Shown: piece after piece, positions 9,266-21,083 of the stretch
Numbering within the stretch: the stretch's first letter is position 1
Layout: each line of letters begins with the position of its first letter
Source: Deuterostichococcus epilithicus
Taxonomy: Eukaryota > Chlorophyta > Trebouxiophyceae > Prasiolales > Stichococcaceae
Length of the DNA: 64,000 nt
Assembly: GCA_033439295.1 (NCBI GenBank)
Contig: JAVTLE010000015.1
Coordinates: 1,860,001-1,924,000, forward strand
Direction of reading: 5' to 3'
Notes under the pieces: generated by a model
Told to the model about the DNA's origin: nothing
What the model saw: only the letters and a program-made list of their open reading frames with translations
The model's database searches: none
Made by a program: the position numbers and the translations under genes

Positions 9266-12127
9266 CTATATTCGCACTGAGAAATCCCCGGCCTTGCACA
9301 CCTTCCTGACCCACTTGTCTACCTGCAACGCGACGTAGAGGAGCTGCTCAGACAGACGTCTCAGACGACATGTCCGGACCACTATGCCATTGATCGGTGA
9401 CAATATTGAGGAGAGCAGCAATGCATGTGGACGGAGAAACTCCAACTCAAGCCAGGCGCACCTTTTGGTTGCTCTTCTCCCACACTTTGAGGTACTGCAC
9501 CCGCAGCCCGCTGGCACTGTACATGGGCACCTGCGCGAAAACGGCACTAATGACGCTACAGCAGAGGTGACAAACGATGCAAATTACAGCTTGCAGGCAT
9601 GAACAGTACGTCCATGAACTGCACTTGACCAGGCAGCAGCCTTTGCAGCGTGACAGGCTGGTGCCCGGACGATTCAAGCAAATTTGCAGCATGATCAGTC
9701 GCTGAGCAAGCGTGAGCACATGTGGACCCTGCGACTGGATCTCTTGGGGTGGCATGGCGGAAGGCCGCCCACCTGGAAGCTCAGCTGGATGGGCGGTCGG
9801 GTCCATGGCTTGCGCTCCTTCGTTGTCGAGATCAGCTCCACGTTCGCCACCAGCGAGTGCTCCTGTTCGATACTTGAGGTTAATGCCTGAAAGTCCTCTC
9901 ATGAAACCCCGTTTTCATCCCGTGCCACAGCAATGCCAGAGTGCGTCCAAACTACATACACACCGCAATCCTCGCAGCCAAGCAAGAGGCAGCGGCGCAC
10001 AAGCACGCACCTGGACGCCTGTGAACCGCTTGATCTTCCACACAATGGCATTGCGCTTGGCATCGTACTTGGCCTTGCCGATGCTCTGCACGATATCCGC
10101 CGACGCCGTCTGGTCGGGCACTGGAATTGTGATCACCGTGTTGATGGCAAACACCTTGAGCTCGTAGGCGGACGCCACCTTCAGATTGATCTGCGCGGAA
10201 GGCGTGCCGCGCTTTCAGCTGCCAGACACGCGACCCTGCTGTGAGCCAAGATGCTGGGCGCCATGCAACCGCCGTGCGGACATGGCCGCAGTGTGGCTCA
10301 GCCCACTTAGATGACAGTCTGACTGTACAAGCGATCCGTCGACCTGAGCTTGGAGAGGGGGCAGATTGGGCAGGTTGCATATCAGCCCGAGGCCCCACCT
10401 CCAGGCGGGTGCGGCTCTGCTCGTTGACGACCGGCAGCACGCGGAAGGGCAGGTGGATGTTGTCGGAGCAGCGGTAGGCCATCAGCTCGAACTCACCGTC
10501 GGGCGGCACGAAGCTGACCACCTTCTCCGCATTGAAGCGCCCCAGGTTGACCGACTGGTGGAACTTCACGTCCTGCGGGGGGTGAGCAGCGGGGTTGGTG
10601 CAAAACCTGCAAGAGTCCCGGCACCTCACGTGATGGCAGCGCTGCGGCCTGCCGTGCTGGCCGGCCCTCACTGACGGAGGGAAGCGAATCGACTACGTGC
10701 CGGTTTGAAGTTTGGTTAGAGGCTTGGGTCAACTCTCAACTCACCTCCACTTTGTCGTTGAGGCCGATCTTGATGTCGGGCATGCCAGTCAGGAACGCCT
10801 TCATGATCATCTTGCCAACGACGTCGGAGCGCAGCACTTCCCCCTTTGCGTTCACCAGCACGTTCACCTCCTCGACGATGTCCAAGAACACCTGTCACAA
10901 CGCGACGCTGTTGTTTCGAAGCCCAAATCTGGTGCTGAAGATGTCAAATCGCTGGAGTCTCAATGCAGCGGCGAGCCGCAGCACAAAACGTGCTGCCAGC
11001 GGTCAGGCAGCCAGACGAGCAAGAGAGGAGCTTACCTCATTCTTCTTATACTTGATGCCCTCTCTCCGCCAGCCGACTGCGCCTGTGACCTGTTTCAGCG
11101 GTGCACAGCCACGTTAGCCCTTCGGGCCACCGAACAGTCTGCACTTGGTGAAGCTCTGCCTTTGCACGCGTCCCTCTTGCGAGGCCCTGCTGTTTGGCTG
11201 AGCTGAGATGAGACGGTGCGCTCACCTGCAGGGTCGACTGCGCCGCTTTGTCTTCCCGTTTCTGCCGTGCGGCCTCCGTGATGAAGCCCTTCTGGAATAT
11301 GTACTGCTTAAGAATTGCCGGGTCGGCCATCTGCGGGTAGCCAAAGTCCATGACCTGCACAACCGCAGGCGCGCACGTGGTGGAAGAACTGCTCTGCACT
11401 CGCGAACGGTATCCACGACACAGGCTGGAGCACAGCCGACGCAAGCGACACATTGGTCACCTCGTCCAACAGCTCGTATATCAAAACGAAGTTGTTCTTG
11501 ATGGCCGCCTCCGAAAACTCCTCCAAGTAAGATTGGAAGAGCACCACCAGCTGCGTGTGTGCCGCAGCGGCGTCTCAACGGCTCTTCCATGCCGCAATAC
11601 CCACGTTGTGCTCCTTGGCATGCAAGCATCCTGTTGTTTGCGTGCCGTATGTCGAGGCATGTCCACATGCCATGGTCAAAGCCGACAGGCAAAGCCTGCT
11701 CCATGCCTCGTACCTGCTTCATGAAGCTCATGGCGAGCATTGCATTCGCGTTCTGCTTCGTGACGAACAGGATGTAGACGTCGTTATGCCGGAAGTACAG
11801 GAACGACACCGAGCCGAGCAGCCGCACTGGCGTGAGCGCAGCGGCGCTGTCGGCGCCCCGCACATTGAGAACGTGCGTCCGGAACGCTGATGGCAGGCTC
11901 CGGCTGCGGAGTAAACGGGGAGCTTTCAGTGTGTTGGGTGTAAGAATCAACGTGCAGGGCACAGTGCAGTTTGACTGGGCTGCTGAGCTGGCGGGCGGAC
12001 GCCATATCCGGACGCCTCCAGGCGCCGCCCAATGCCGTGCACAAGACACTCACTCGATGTCGTCACGGTACAGCCGCTGGATGAGTATGTCGCCCTTGAG
12101 ATTGAAAAAGTACACAGCAGAGAACAT
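9266..12127 (-). CDS. AP2M: AP-2 complex medium (mu) subunit
   Basis: About a dozen exons encode a full mu-adaptin. N-terminal longin-like part: MFSAVYFFNLKGDILIQRLY at the start codon (12125-12127), then NNFVLIYELLDE and FGYPQ. After a linker comes the mu-homology domain: WRREGIKYKKNEVFLDIVEE, FVPPDGEFELMAYR, LPFRVLPVV, a WKIKRFTG strand, VELISTTKERKPWTRPPIQ and VPMYSASGLRVQYLKVWEKS, ending in WVRKVCKAGDFSVRI and a stop at 9266. The C-terminal VPM.SASGLRV..LKVWEKS signature is the plant AP-2 mu type rather than AP-1 or AP-4. The protein sorts tyrosine-motif cargo in clathrin endocytosis at the plasma membrane. Its start faces the gamma carbonic anhydrase gene across about 590 bp. Confidence 0.95.
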
Positions 12128-12716
12128 GCCGCACGAGCTATCTGGGAGCCCAGTTCTGGCAGGTGGCCTCAAGCATCACAGCAGGCCGGCGTTTGCCATG
12201 CAGGATCTTGTAAACTGATAAGCAGGCTACGTATGTGTCTCGTAACAAAGGATGTGACCGAAAACGCCAGGTACGTGACGTGACTCGAGGATCGGTGCTT
12301 CGAATTTTCAGTGATAGCTGCGATGTTGAAACGCTGCAGCATGCACAGAAGCGGCTGTTGCGTCACTGACGCAGACCTATGATGCGGCGCACCAGTCACA
12401 GCGACTATGCACCTCGGTCGTCCGATGCTCGAGACCTCGAGTTCGTTGAGGGTCGATGATGCGCTGCCACCTCCGCACTGTGAGCAACGACCCCTGGCGC
12501 AGATGCTGGCGTGCAATTGCCCGGCCAGATCGTGCAGTCTGGCCGCTTCCCGTTCTGGCTGTGATCCCTGAATGCTGCATCATTGCCCACTGATCGGCGC
12601 GCCGGTGGCGGCACGAATAGCCCGCACAGGCCGCATCCAGCCGGGCTTATTGCAAATTGCAGCCCTATTTGGATCCTTCCTCGCCAGCAACGCCGGGCCT
12701 GGCGGGCCCGATAGCC
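12128..12716. promoter_or_regulatory. Divergent intergenic promoter region
   Basis: About 590 bp separates the start codons of AP-2 mu (-) and gamma carbonic anhydrase (+), so both promoters must lie here. No specific box could be named. Confidence 0.4.
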
Positions 12717-14319
12717 ATGTCTGCAGCGTTCTGGAAGGGCGTCGGCACCGCCACGCGGAGAGCAGGCCAGGCGCTGGAGAGCTTGGGACTGGGCCTGCAG
12801 GGTCGGAATGGCTACAAAGAGTCTTGTGAGTGGGCCTGGCAACAAGTGCTAGCGTGTTCTAAACACTTAGAATCCCCTCGACGACATCCTGCATCGCTGC
12901 AGGCGCATGACAACACGAGTCACGTCTTTTGTCTGTGCGCCGCAGTGTCAAAGCACCGCACCCTGCAGTCATTTGAGGGCACGAAGCCGCAGCTGGGCAA
13001 GGACATCTTTGTGGCACCCAGCGCATCGGTGATCGGCAGCGTCACGCTGGGCGACCAGTCGTCGGTGTGGTATGGCGCCATCCTCCGAGGTGAGTTGACG
13101 CAGGTCCGCCACGCGTCTGCTGCATGATCGGCTATAGTCCGGGATTGTCATACCGAGCTACATTCTGATGTGCCTGCGCTTCGACACGTGGAGCTCCCCT
13201 GTAAGCATCTCATCCAGATTTGATCGACCGCCAGCCGGATTCGCAGGCGACGTCAACAGCATCAGCGTGGGGAGGAACACCAATATTCAGGACGGCGCGG
13301 TGGTGCACGTCGCGCGGCATTCGCTGGGCAAGCCCGCGCCCACCGTGATCGGCAACAATGTCACGATAGGTGAGGCGTTCGTGATTGTACAGCGCCGCGG
13401 AGGAGGAGCACCTCAGTTGCAGCTTTTCAGGGCATGATGATGCCACGCATCAGACATTTGACCAGAGGTTCTTAGTGATTCCTCGGAGTGAGTCTCGCAC
13501 ACAGGGCACGGCGCGACCATCCACGCGTGCACCATCGAGGACGACTGCCTAGTGGGCATGGGGGCTACAGTGCTGGATGGCTCCAAGGTGCGGCGGCAGT
13601 TGCTGGCGGGTCGGGGGTGTGTCATGTCTGTCTTACGCATAGTCGGACTTGAATACACAGGTAAACTCACTGGTAATCTGGAACCCTGCACGCAGGTGGA
13701 GAAGGGCGCCATCGTCGCCGCGGGTGCGCTGGTCACGCCCGGCACAGTCGTTCCGTCAGGTGAGCAGCGTCCCTTTGCTCGCTGCTGCTCTGGCCCCTGT
13801 CCCGATGTCCCCTGTGCTGTGCAGCTGCGCAGCTGCAGGAGATGGGTCCCGCCCCCGCTGTCGCCAGCCGAGTGTGTCGCAGTCACGACTGCACGATCAA
13901 GTTGTCTTGCCCATTCTCAAACCGCCTGCTCACAGTGGCCGCCCTGCTGAAACCCTAGAAACCCACCCCGCAGGCGAGATCTGGGCGGGGCGGCCAGCCA
14001 AGTTGCTGCGGAAGCTGGAGGACACGGAGGCAGCCTTCATCTGCCGCTCCGCCGACAACTATGCGGTGCTGGCGGGCGACCATGCGATTGAAAACGCCAA
14101 AACCTTCCCGGAGGTGGAGCTGGACAAGGCGCGCCGGCGGGACCGCCAGCTGCGGGACCCCGACTACGACAGCCACATGGGCCTCATGGTCAGCCCTCTT
14201 CCCTGTCTGGTTTCCCTGTTTCCTTCCCCGGGCAGGCACCACTCCCCTCTGCTGTGTTTTTCCAGGAGGCCTGCAAGAGCTTGCTCTGTGTCTCGCAACC
14301 TGGACGAAAGGAGCTGTGA
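12717..14319 (+). CDS. Gamma-type carbonic anhydrase (mitochondrial complex I)
   Basis: Seven phase-consistent exons: 12717-12825, 12946-13089, 13247-13369, 13505-13587, 13696-13759, 13974-14188 and 14266-14319, giving 263 aa. The core is a left-handed beta-helix: IFVAPSASVIGSVTLGD, SVWYGAILRGDVNSISVG and NTNIQDGAVVHV, then TIGHGATIHACTIED. The three zinc-ligand histidines of Cam-type enzymes are all present (VVH, GH, IH). The GEIWAGRPAKLLR turn and a charged C-terminal helix match plant and algal gamma-CA subunits of the complex I matrix arm. The N-terminus is basic and amphipathic, as for mitochondrial import. The last exon is uncertain: splicing at 14315 into an exon near 14572 would give a different short tail. 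Confidence 0.94.
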
Positions 14320-15226
14320 GTGTTGCAGTCGTAGTTTCCCGGCAGCACCTGTCAGCAGTGCAGTGCCTTCACATATCCTGGACGGACTCGTGCTATATGT
14401 GTCGTGCTCTGCCATTCTGTATTTCTGTCAAGGCGTACAACTTCAGGCATCGCGCCATCCCTGTGCTGCTGCCACGACGCCCTTCCTGCTGGCATGCCAT
14501 GCAATATCGTTTCCTGCATTACGCATGCTGATAATCGCCGACATTCCTTGCAGAGGGACCCTGACACACGTGAAGTGGTAACCACCGCCACGCACACCTA
14601 GGAGACGGTCGAAATGAGCGCCGGCGGATGCTACGCTGGGCGCGGGCTGCCAAAGGATATCGCGGCCATGTTCGCCGCGCTTGCAACAGCGCCGCGCGGC
14701 GCAGCACTTTGCAATTCCTGAGAAGAAGACTGCGAACGAACGCTCGATGCACTGGGTTGTAAGCGGTACAGTCGCACTGCTGCTGATGAGGACTGCAGAC
14801 CCTGCACCTGAACAGCAACTGGCACGTGCCGGATACCGGGTGGCATTCAGAGCACGCCCGTTTCGGCATCACAACTTCGTGCGAGTCCACCGGTGATGCG
14901 AGGTCATTGCGAGGCCAACTACACAGTTACAGAGGCAGATCGTTGAGTCTGAACACTGGGTTGCGAGTCTCGGTAACTCGTACGATCTCGATCCCTTGAA
15001 ATTCAGCGCTTGCTTTGTGTGGCTGGGGCGGAGATTGCAAGCTTCTTTGAGTTTGCAGATAGTGAGCCGAAGTCTGCTGGTCGCTGTTGCTGCTGAGGGA
15101 TGTGATCCAATACCTTGAGCGCGCACCCGGGTTGCGACGCCCCAGCGCAGCGTCATGTACGGACAAAGCATTAAACGTTGCGACTTCAAGCTTTGATCCA
15201 GGTGGCAGGCTCTTCAGCACATAAGC
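14320..15226. other. Intergenic region
   Basis: Between gamma carbonic anhydrase and the SLC25 gene, both plus strand. It may include an alternative last exon of the former (14572-14601). No other coding signal or repeat recognised. Confidence 0.45.
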
Positions 15227-18200
15227 ATGGCCCCAGCAGCGCAGTCTGACGCCAGCCCAGCGGCGTCGCAAACGCTGCAATTCCCAACGACCGTGGCGCA
15301 GGCCACCAAGCTGCTGGTGCCGCCGCCGGAGCTGCCGGAGGAGAAACGCGCCCAGATCTCCAAACTGTTTGACGAGTTCGACGACAACCACAATGGCAGC
15401 CTGGACGCTGCAGAGCTGCAGGTTTGTTTCCTGCGCACTGCGTTCACGTGATGAATGTGCAGCTGACGGCGCGCAGCTCGGAGCAAATGTCTCGTCATCG
15501 TCCAGCCTGTGTGATAATGAACGCGCTCAGACGTTGAGTATGTTACAAACACTGTTGCTTGTGCATTGGTAGGAGCATTCGCCCCGTTCATGCAGCCTTG
15601 GCGGCGACGCCGCCAATGTGGTGAGCGGTCAGGTAGCTGACGCCTTCGTCTGTCACCTTGCAGAGTGCGCTGAAGGCGCTGGGCCTGCCGAGCTCGCGGG
15701 AATACGTCAAAAACATCCTGCAGCAGTACGACACGGACGGTAATGGAATGGTGCGCGTGTCATGTCAGTGTCTGGACTCTGCTCAAGCTGCATATGCTAG
15801 CGCCGCTTAACGTGCTATGTGTCACCCAAAGCAGTGTCCACCAACCTTGATGTGCGCGATTGCGGTGCTCCGCAGCCCCGGCCCGTGGCCTTGGCTTCGG
15901 CCAGTGATAGAATTATGAAATACACGGATGTTGCGCTGCTGCAGGTGGACCTTGGCGAGTTTTACGACTACATCGCGCGCAAGGAGGATGCCATCTTCCA
16001 GACGTTCCAGGACCTGGACATCGACGGCACCGGCGAGGTGGACGAGGAGGAGCTGCTGCGTGCGCTGCGGTGAGCGCTGGGCGGTGGTTGAAGGTTCCCT
16101 CAAGTGCAGCTATCGCAAGGGCGGCGTCCGCGGAGGATGGTGCTGCCACTCCACTCTCGGCATGGCGCAGTGAGGGCCTTGCCAAGGCAGCGCCCCACCT
16201 CGGGACGCATCGCAATCCTGGGTTGGGCCTGCCAACGTCCGGCGCCCGAGCCAAAGGCGGTGGCCCCCCGCGCGGGGCGGGGGGGGGGGACCTGCCCAGC
16301 ATGCGAGGGCACCCCTGAGCCCACCAGTCGCACACTGGGGCCTAGACAGCAGCAAAATTGGACGCAGTGCAGTCGATCGCTGCCAGGAGCCTGAGCCTCT
16401 GGCGCGTCTCACATGCCCCCAGCATCCCACTTCGCTGCTGCCTGCAGCGACTGGCTGGCAGCGGAGTGCGCACCGCCAGTGCACAGCCGGCACACTGAAT
16501 CTGGCCGAATTCAGCAAGAATCTGGCCGATTCTGCCGAAAAAACCTCGCCGCTGCAGGAAATTGGGCATGGACAAGGTCAAGCCGGAGGATGCGGAGCGT
16601 ATGATCCAACTGCTGGACCGAGACGGGGATCGCCAGGTGCCTTCTTAGGGTGTCTGGAGCCCCTTTGGAATACTTCTCCCAGTGAACACCTGTCCGTGCT
16701 CTACTGCAGGACACTGTGCAGCGTTCCTGTCTGTTCAGGCACACGCGTCTGCTTTCCAACCGCTAGTGCCCCCCTTCTCGCCGGACCACTGCACAGGACG
16801 CGGCGCGGCAAATGAGGGGAAGACGATCGCATAGGCCTGTGCTGCTCTTGCCTTGCTTCGTGCTCGAACCTCACTCATGCTGTTGCATGTCATGACCTGC
16901 AGATTGACTACGAGGAGTTTCGGCGCTTTGTCGTGCTGCTACCCGCCAACCAGCTGTCGGAGGACGGCATTGTGGCGTCCTGGATCGACTCTGCTGACTG
17001 GATGAGCGGCATCGAGTACAGGCAAGTCAATCCATAGGGCACCAGTCCGTTTGTTTGGTGTGTTACCACCCTTGGCTGAGCCTGGCGCCGCTGCAGCACT
17101 TTCGAAAGCGGCTGATGGCCGGCAGGCGAACTGGTCGTATAAAGAGTTTGCGCAGTTTTGAGCACAGCTCAAGGACGGGATCCTTCTTGAATTTCATAGA
17201 TGGCTGTCTCGACCCCTCGCAAATGCAGGCTAAGTCTGGCACCGCCGCAGCACGTGCACGAGCGGCTAGTGGCGGGCAGGAGACAAGGCGGTCTTGACAC
17301 CTCGCTGTTGGATGAGAGCTGAAAGGGCACTATGTTGAATCTCTTAAGGCAACCTTTCACGATATGCTCCACAGTGCAGGCTGCGCCTGGCGCCGCAGAA
17401 CCTGCACAAGCGGCTGATGTGAGGACACATCACGAGAATGGTAGTCCCGCAGACGGCTGGTTCTAAATCCGGCCCGTGCAGGCTGAGCCTGGCGCCGCCG
17501 CAACACCTGTACGAGCGGCTGGTGGCGGGCGGCGTCGCAGGCGCGGTGTCACGCACGGCTGTGGCCCCCCTGGAGCGGCTGCGCACCATGATGATGGCCA
17601 CCGCAACCGGCAGCCTGCCGGAGACTGCGCACCGCATGTGGGCCGACGGCGGTGTGCGCGGCCTGTTCAAGGTGCCAAGGGCCTTTCGCAATTGCCTCCA
17701 GTCAGCGTCCGCCAGCATGCACAAGCAGCTTCTGTCTGCGAATGAGGTGCATGCTGCAGCTCGACTGTAGCCGCTGCATGCGCACAGCTGCGGGTCGCCT
17801 GCTCGAGTCCGCCGAACGATGCGGCGGGCTGCCGGTGCGCAGGGCAACCTGGCGACCGTCACGAAAGTGATACCGCAGACGGGGATACAGATGGCGGTCT
17901 ACGACTCTGTGAAAGACTACTTCCAGGCGCTGGAGCCCGACAAGAAGCTGACCAACCTGCAGCGCCTGGCAGCAGGTGTTGGGAGCCTCTTGTCCACAGG
18001 CTGGCAGCCTTGCGCTACCAGGTCCTCACAGAATAATCGCAAAATCACCATCTCTAGTCCCCAGTGGCTTTGAATGCACACGTCCAGCATGTGATCGCAA
18101 ATGCGATGCCATCGCCTGCACCTACGGCATGCAGGCACATGGCAGCTGCATTTACAGAGGCGCTGTGTCAGCGCAGGCACCTCTGCGGGCGCCGCTTCCA

Positions 18201-20209
18201 CGCTGGTGACTTACCCCATGGTGAGCTGGAGGCCTTGCACGCCTCTGGGGCGGCTTGCAGAAGCCGCGCCACAGTGGCGCGGGTTCAGAATGGTGGCGCT
18301 TGATGTGGCTGCAGCTGCTGTCGGCGCGCACCTGCTTGAAGCCACAAATGCGCAGTGCCTCAGGAGTGAGTGCAGGACCCAGCTGACCATTGGACCCCTT
18401 CAACACGCAGGAAAACCTGCGCACGCACGTGTCGCTTGGGCGGAAAGGCGGCTACATGAAGATATTGGGAGACATCTACCAGGACAGGGTGCGACTGTTG
18501 CTCAGACCTCCCTCCTCTGCAAGAAAGAAGATTCGATCGAGCTGGGACCGTCAGAGCTCTGCCACGGCTTGAAAATCTGTGCATGCGCCGAGAGCTGCCC
18601 TGTGGCTGCACAAAAGCGCAGCTGTTCGTCTTGAGAGTTTCCCTTCTGCATCTTTCCTCTTGCATGCAGAAGGCCGGTGCGCCCAGTCGATGCCTACTGC
18701 ACCTCTGGCAGCAGACAGCTTGCTGCAGGACCGCCTGACGCCCGGCGCCGCCCTCGCAGGGCCTAGCGCGCGGCGTCTATGGTGGCTTCGGCCCCTGCAT
18801 GGTCAACACGGTGACCACCGTGGGGCTAGGATTCTTCAGCTACGAACTGGGCTGCGACTTTTACAAGAGCTACATCCTCGACACACACCGAGCCCCGACC
18901 CCAGGTGTGCCTCCTTTTGCCGGAACTGACACGCCTCGCAGGCAGTCTCTGTGTGTGGATTGGGGCCTCAAGCTGCATGCTGGGCTGCGACGTCTGCAAC
19001 AGCTGCGTCCTCAACACCCGCCGCGCCCTGATGCCGGGCGCGTCGTCTTCAGCGATGTCCCCTGCCGGAGGCTGGCCTGGCCATGGCCCCCCGCCGCCTG
19101 CCGGGGGAACAGAGCTGGGCTGGCCGGGTCGCGCATCCAGATAACTGTACTCGGGAGGTCGAACGCTCATGGGGTCCAGGTCCGGCATGAGCCGCACACG
19201 GCGTGCAGCTTGCTGACCACTAGCGCTCCTTCATTGGACGCCCTGCACCTCTTGCACCGTATATCTGTCCCATCTGATGGACGCACTCGCCGCCGGTGGC
19301 GCTCACGGCAGCGCGGTCTCCAGCATAGCCTTGCTGACGGTGCAGTGCCGTCCCTCTGACCGCAGGCGAGCGAGGCGTCATTGCGGGCTGCTCCGCAATC
19401 GGAGTCATGGCGGCGACGATGCCCCTGGAGGTCATGGCGCGACGGATGCAGGTGCTTGCACAACCTAATACTCGACCTCGCTGAAAGCATTCATGATCCA
19501 CCCCATGGCATGATTGATACACTAGGTGCACGCTGTCAGGCAAGCCGTCCTGCTTCTCTACCGCAGATACAAGGTGCACCCGGATACCCTGTCAAATACA
19601 CCAGCATGGTCGATTGCGCCAGGTGGGTCTACTTCGACAGCGTGGCGGCGGTGGCAAAGCCCTGCTCAAGCTGCAATGACACCATGCCAGTGACGTCGCT
19701 CGATGCAGTCAGCTGTTTCGCTGAAAAGGCTTCCCTGTGCAATGTGGCTGCTTTCCTTCAGGGTGCTGATGCGGGAGGAGGGACCAAAAGCATTTTATCG
19801 CGGGACCATGTCCAGCTGGATGAAGGTGCGAACAAGACTGTTCAATGTTCACAAGGCGCGAGAGGTGGTTACCCTCGAACGTCGTCTGTGCGGATGAGCC
19901 TAACAACAGCGCAAGTGAAATGTGGGGAAATGGACATGACAACCTGTTTCTTCCCGAATGTCCACACAGGTTGTACCTAGCATCGCCATCGTGAGGTACA
20001 TGTATGAGGTGAGTGTTCCTGAAACTGGAACACTTCTTACCAGGCAGCTTCAAGAGTCTCATGCTGGAATTGTGCCACCGGAACCCAGCAGCATGGAGAC
20101 GTCTGTCGCCTTGCCCGGTGCGCAGGTCATCAATGCGTTCACCGGCCAGGGCACGAGCATCCGCAGCTACCGCGGCCCACGCCCGGAGAAAGCCGGGGCC
20201 GAAGCATGA
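15227..20209 (+). CDS. Calcium-dependent SLC25 carrier (APC/SCaMC type)
   Basis: Fifteen exons join in phase to 507 aa: 15227-15421, 15664-15750, 15945-16069, 16558-16636, 16903-17021, 17482-17671, 17843-17975, 18177-18220, 18411-18488, 18760-18904, 19366-19451, 19567-19622, 19762-19825, 19970-20008, 20126-20209. The first five encode four EF-hands (DDNHNGSLDAAE, DTDGNGMVDLGE, DIDGTGEVDEEE, DRDGDRQIDYEE). The rest are three mitochondrial-carrier repeats with PLERLR, PMENLR and PLEVMA signatures; the third lacks the basic residue in the sixth position. This EF-hand plus carrier fusion is the ATP-Mg/phosphate carrier family of the inner mitochondrial membrane, gated by cytosolic-side calcium. 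Intron 5 starts with GC (17022). Several introns carry decayed exon copies. Confidence 0.95.
17074..17425 (+). repeat. Three decayed copies of the start of exon 6 in intron 5
   Basis: Copies begin at about 17075, 17229 and 17380, before the true exon start at 17482. Each shows GCTgAGcCTGGCgCCGC followed by a stretch encoding variants of QHLYERLVAG. Spacings are 154, 151 and 102 bp. The second and third copies keep a preceding TGCAG acceptor; the third meets a stop soon after; none has an obvious donor. They look like serial tandem duplications that lost function, though use as cassette exons cannot be ruled out from sequence alone. Confidence 0.8.
18958..19045 (+). repeat. Decayed copy of the end of exon 10 in intron 10
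   Basis: The stretch encodes LGCDVCNSCVLNTRRALMPG, 133 bp after the real LGCDFYKSYILDTHRAPTPG at the end of exon 10 (to 18904). The nucleotide match extends upstream to a shared GGATT. The donor site is lost in the copy (GGGCG in place of AGGTG). Confidence 0.75.
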
Positions 20210-21083
20210 TGTCCGCCGGCACGGCAGGGCGAGACACTCGGCATCCGTCGGCCGGGCCAGGCCCCGAAGGGTGCTGCCGGTCCACTGAGGGCGGGCGCCC
20301 GTCCCGGCCTCATGTCACTCCCATGCGGGCTGGGAGGCGCGCGGTGTGCAGGGCGCCACGAGAGATGGCGCCAGGCTGTCGCCCTGGCAGTCAGGCGAAT
20401 GCTCCGTGCGGGTGTCACGAGGTCCACCGCCCGGATGATAAGGGGAGGTGCACTACGGCCCCTGGCAGCCAGCAGGGTGGGAACCGCAGCGAGAGGTGTT
20501 GATGACCAAGTATGAGAAGTGCAACAATGCCACGCATTGTATTGATCAGTTCTCAGCACATTTACAGGCCCCTTGCAAAAGCAGCGTGAAACTTGTACAC
20601 TCAGCCTATTCTTGTTGGTTCTGGCTCATTTGAGCTCGGTTTTCTTGCCGCTGGATTGCTGCTGCCGGAAGTGGCTAGGCCGCTGGCTCAGCCTGCTGAG
20701 GGTGTCTTCCATTCTTTGCTGGCTCGTGAATTTTCAGAGCCTTTGCATATGCAGACACTACTGACTCAAATCTGTACGCAGCGCTGCCTCGGATGCCTCG
20801 TTTCCTTAGTTGCGGGGACAGTAGCTGCCTCGGATGCCTGTCGGGTCAGGGTTCCGACTCCATTCACGCTGCTCTCGGGCGACACAAAGCCCTATTCGAC
20901 CGTTGCCTCGCTCTGAAATTATGAACCCTGAACCAGAGAAAACGCTTCAAACGGCTCCATCGTTCAAATTCTCGAACCGCACGCACTTACTCTGGCCTCT
21001 GTGATCGCCTGCAGACGACCTGTGGGTGCCGCGCCTGCTCTGCCAGAGCCGCTGCACTGCCCCTGCTACAGCCCCGCATCAAC
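20210..21083. other. Intergenic region with a short direct repeat
   Basis: Holds the 3' UTR of the SLC25 gene and the upstream region of the KEN-box gene. A 15-bp repeat, CTGCCTCGGATGCCT, occurs at 20784-20798 and 20825-20839. No coding exon recognised. Confidence 0.45.

Noticed and set aside
18390-18410. Upstream extension of SLC25 exon 9 (PFNTQ)
   Set aside because: The CAG acceptor at 18408-18410 gives YPM joined to ENLRTH in phase, matching the carrier signature; the extension would need a non-consensus acceptor.
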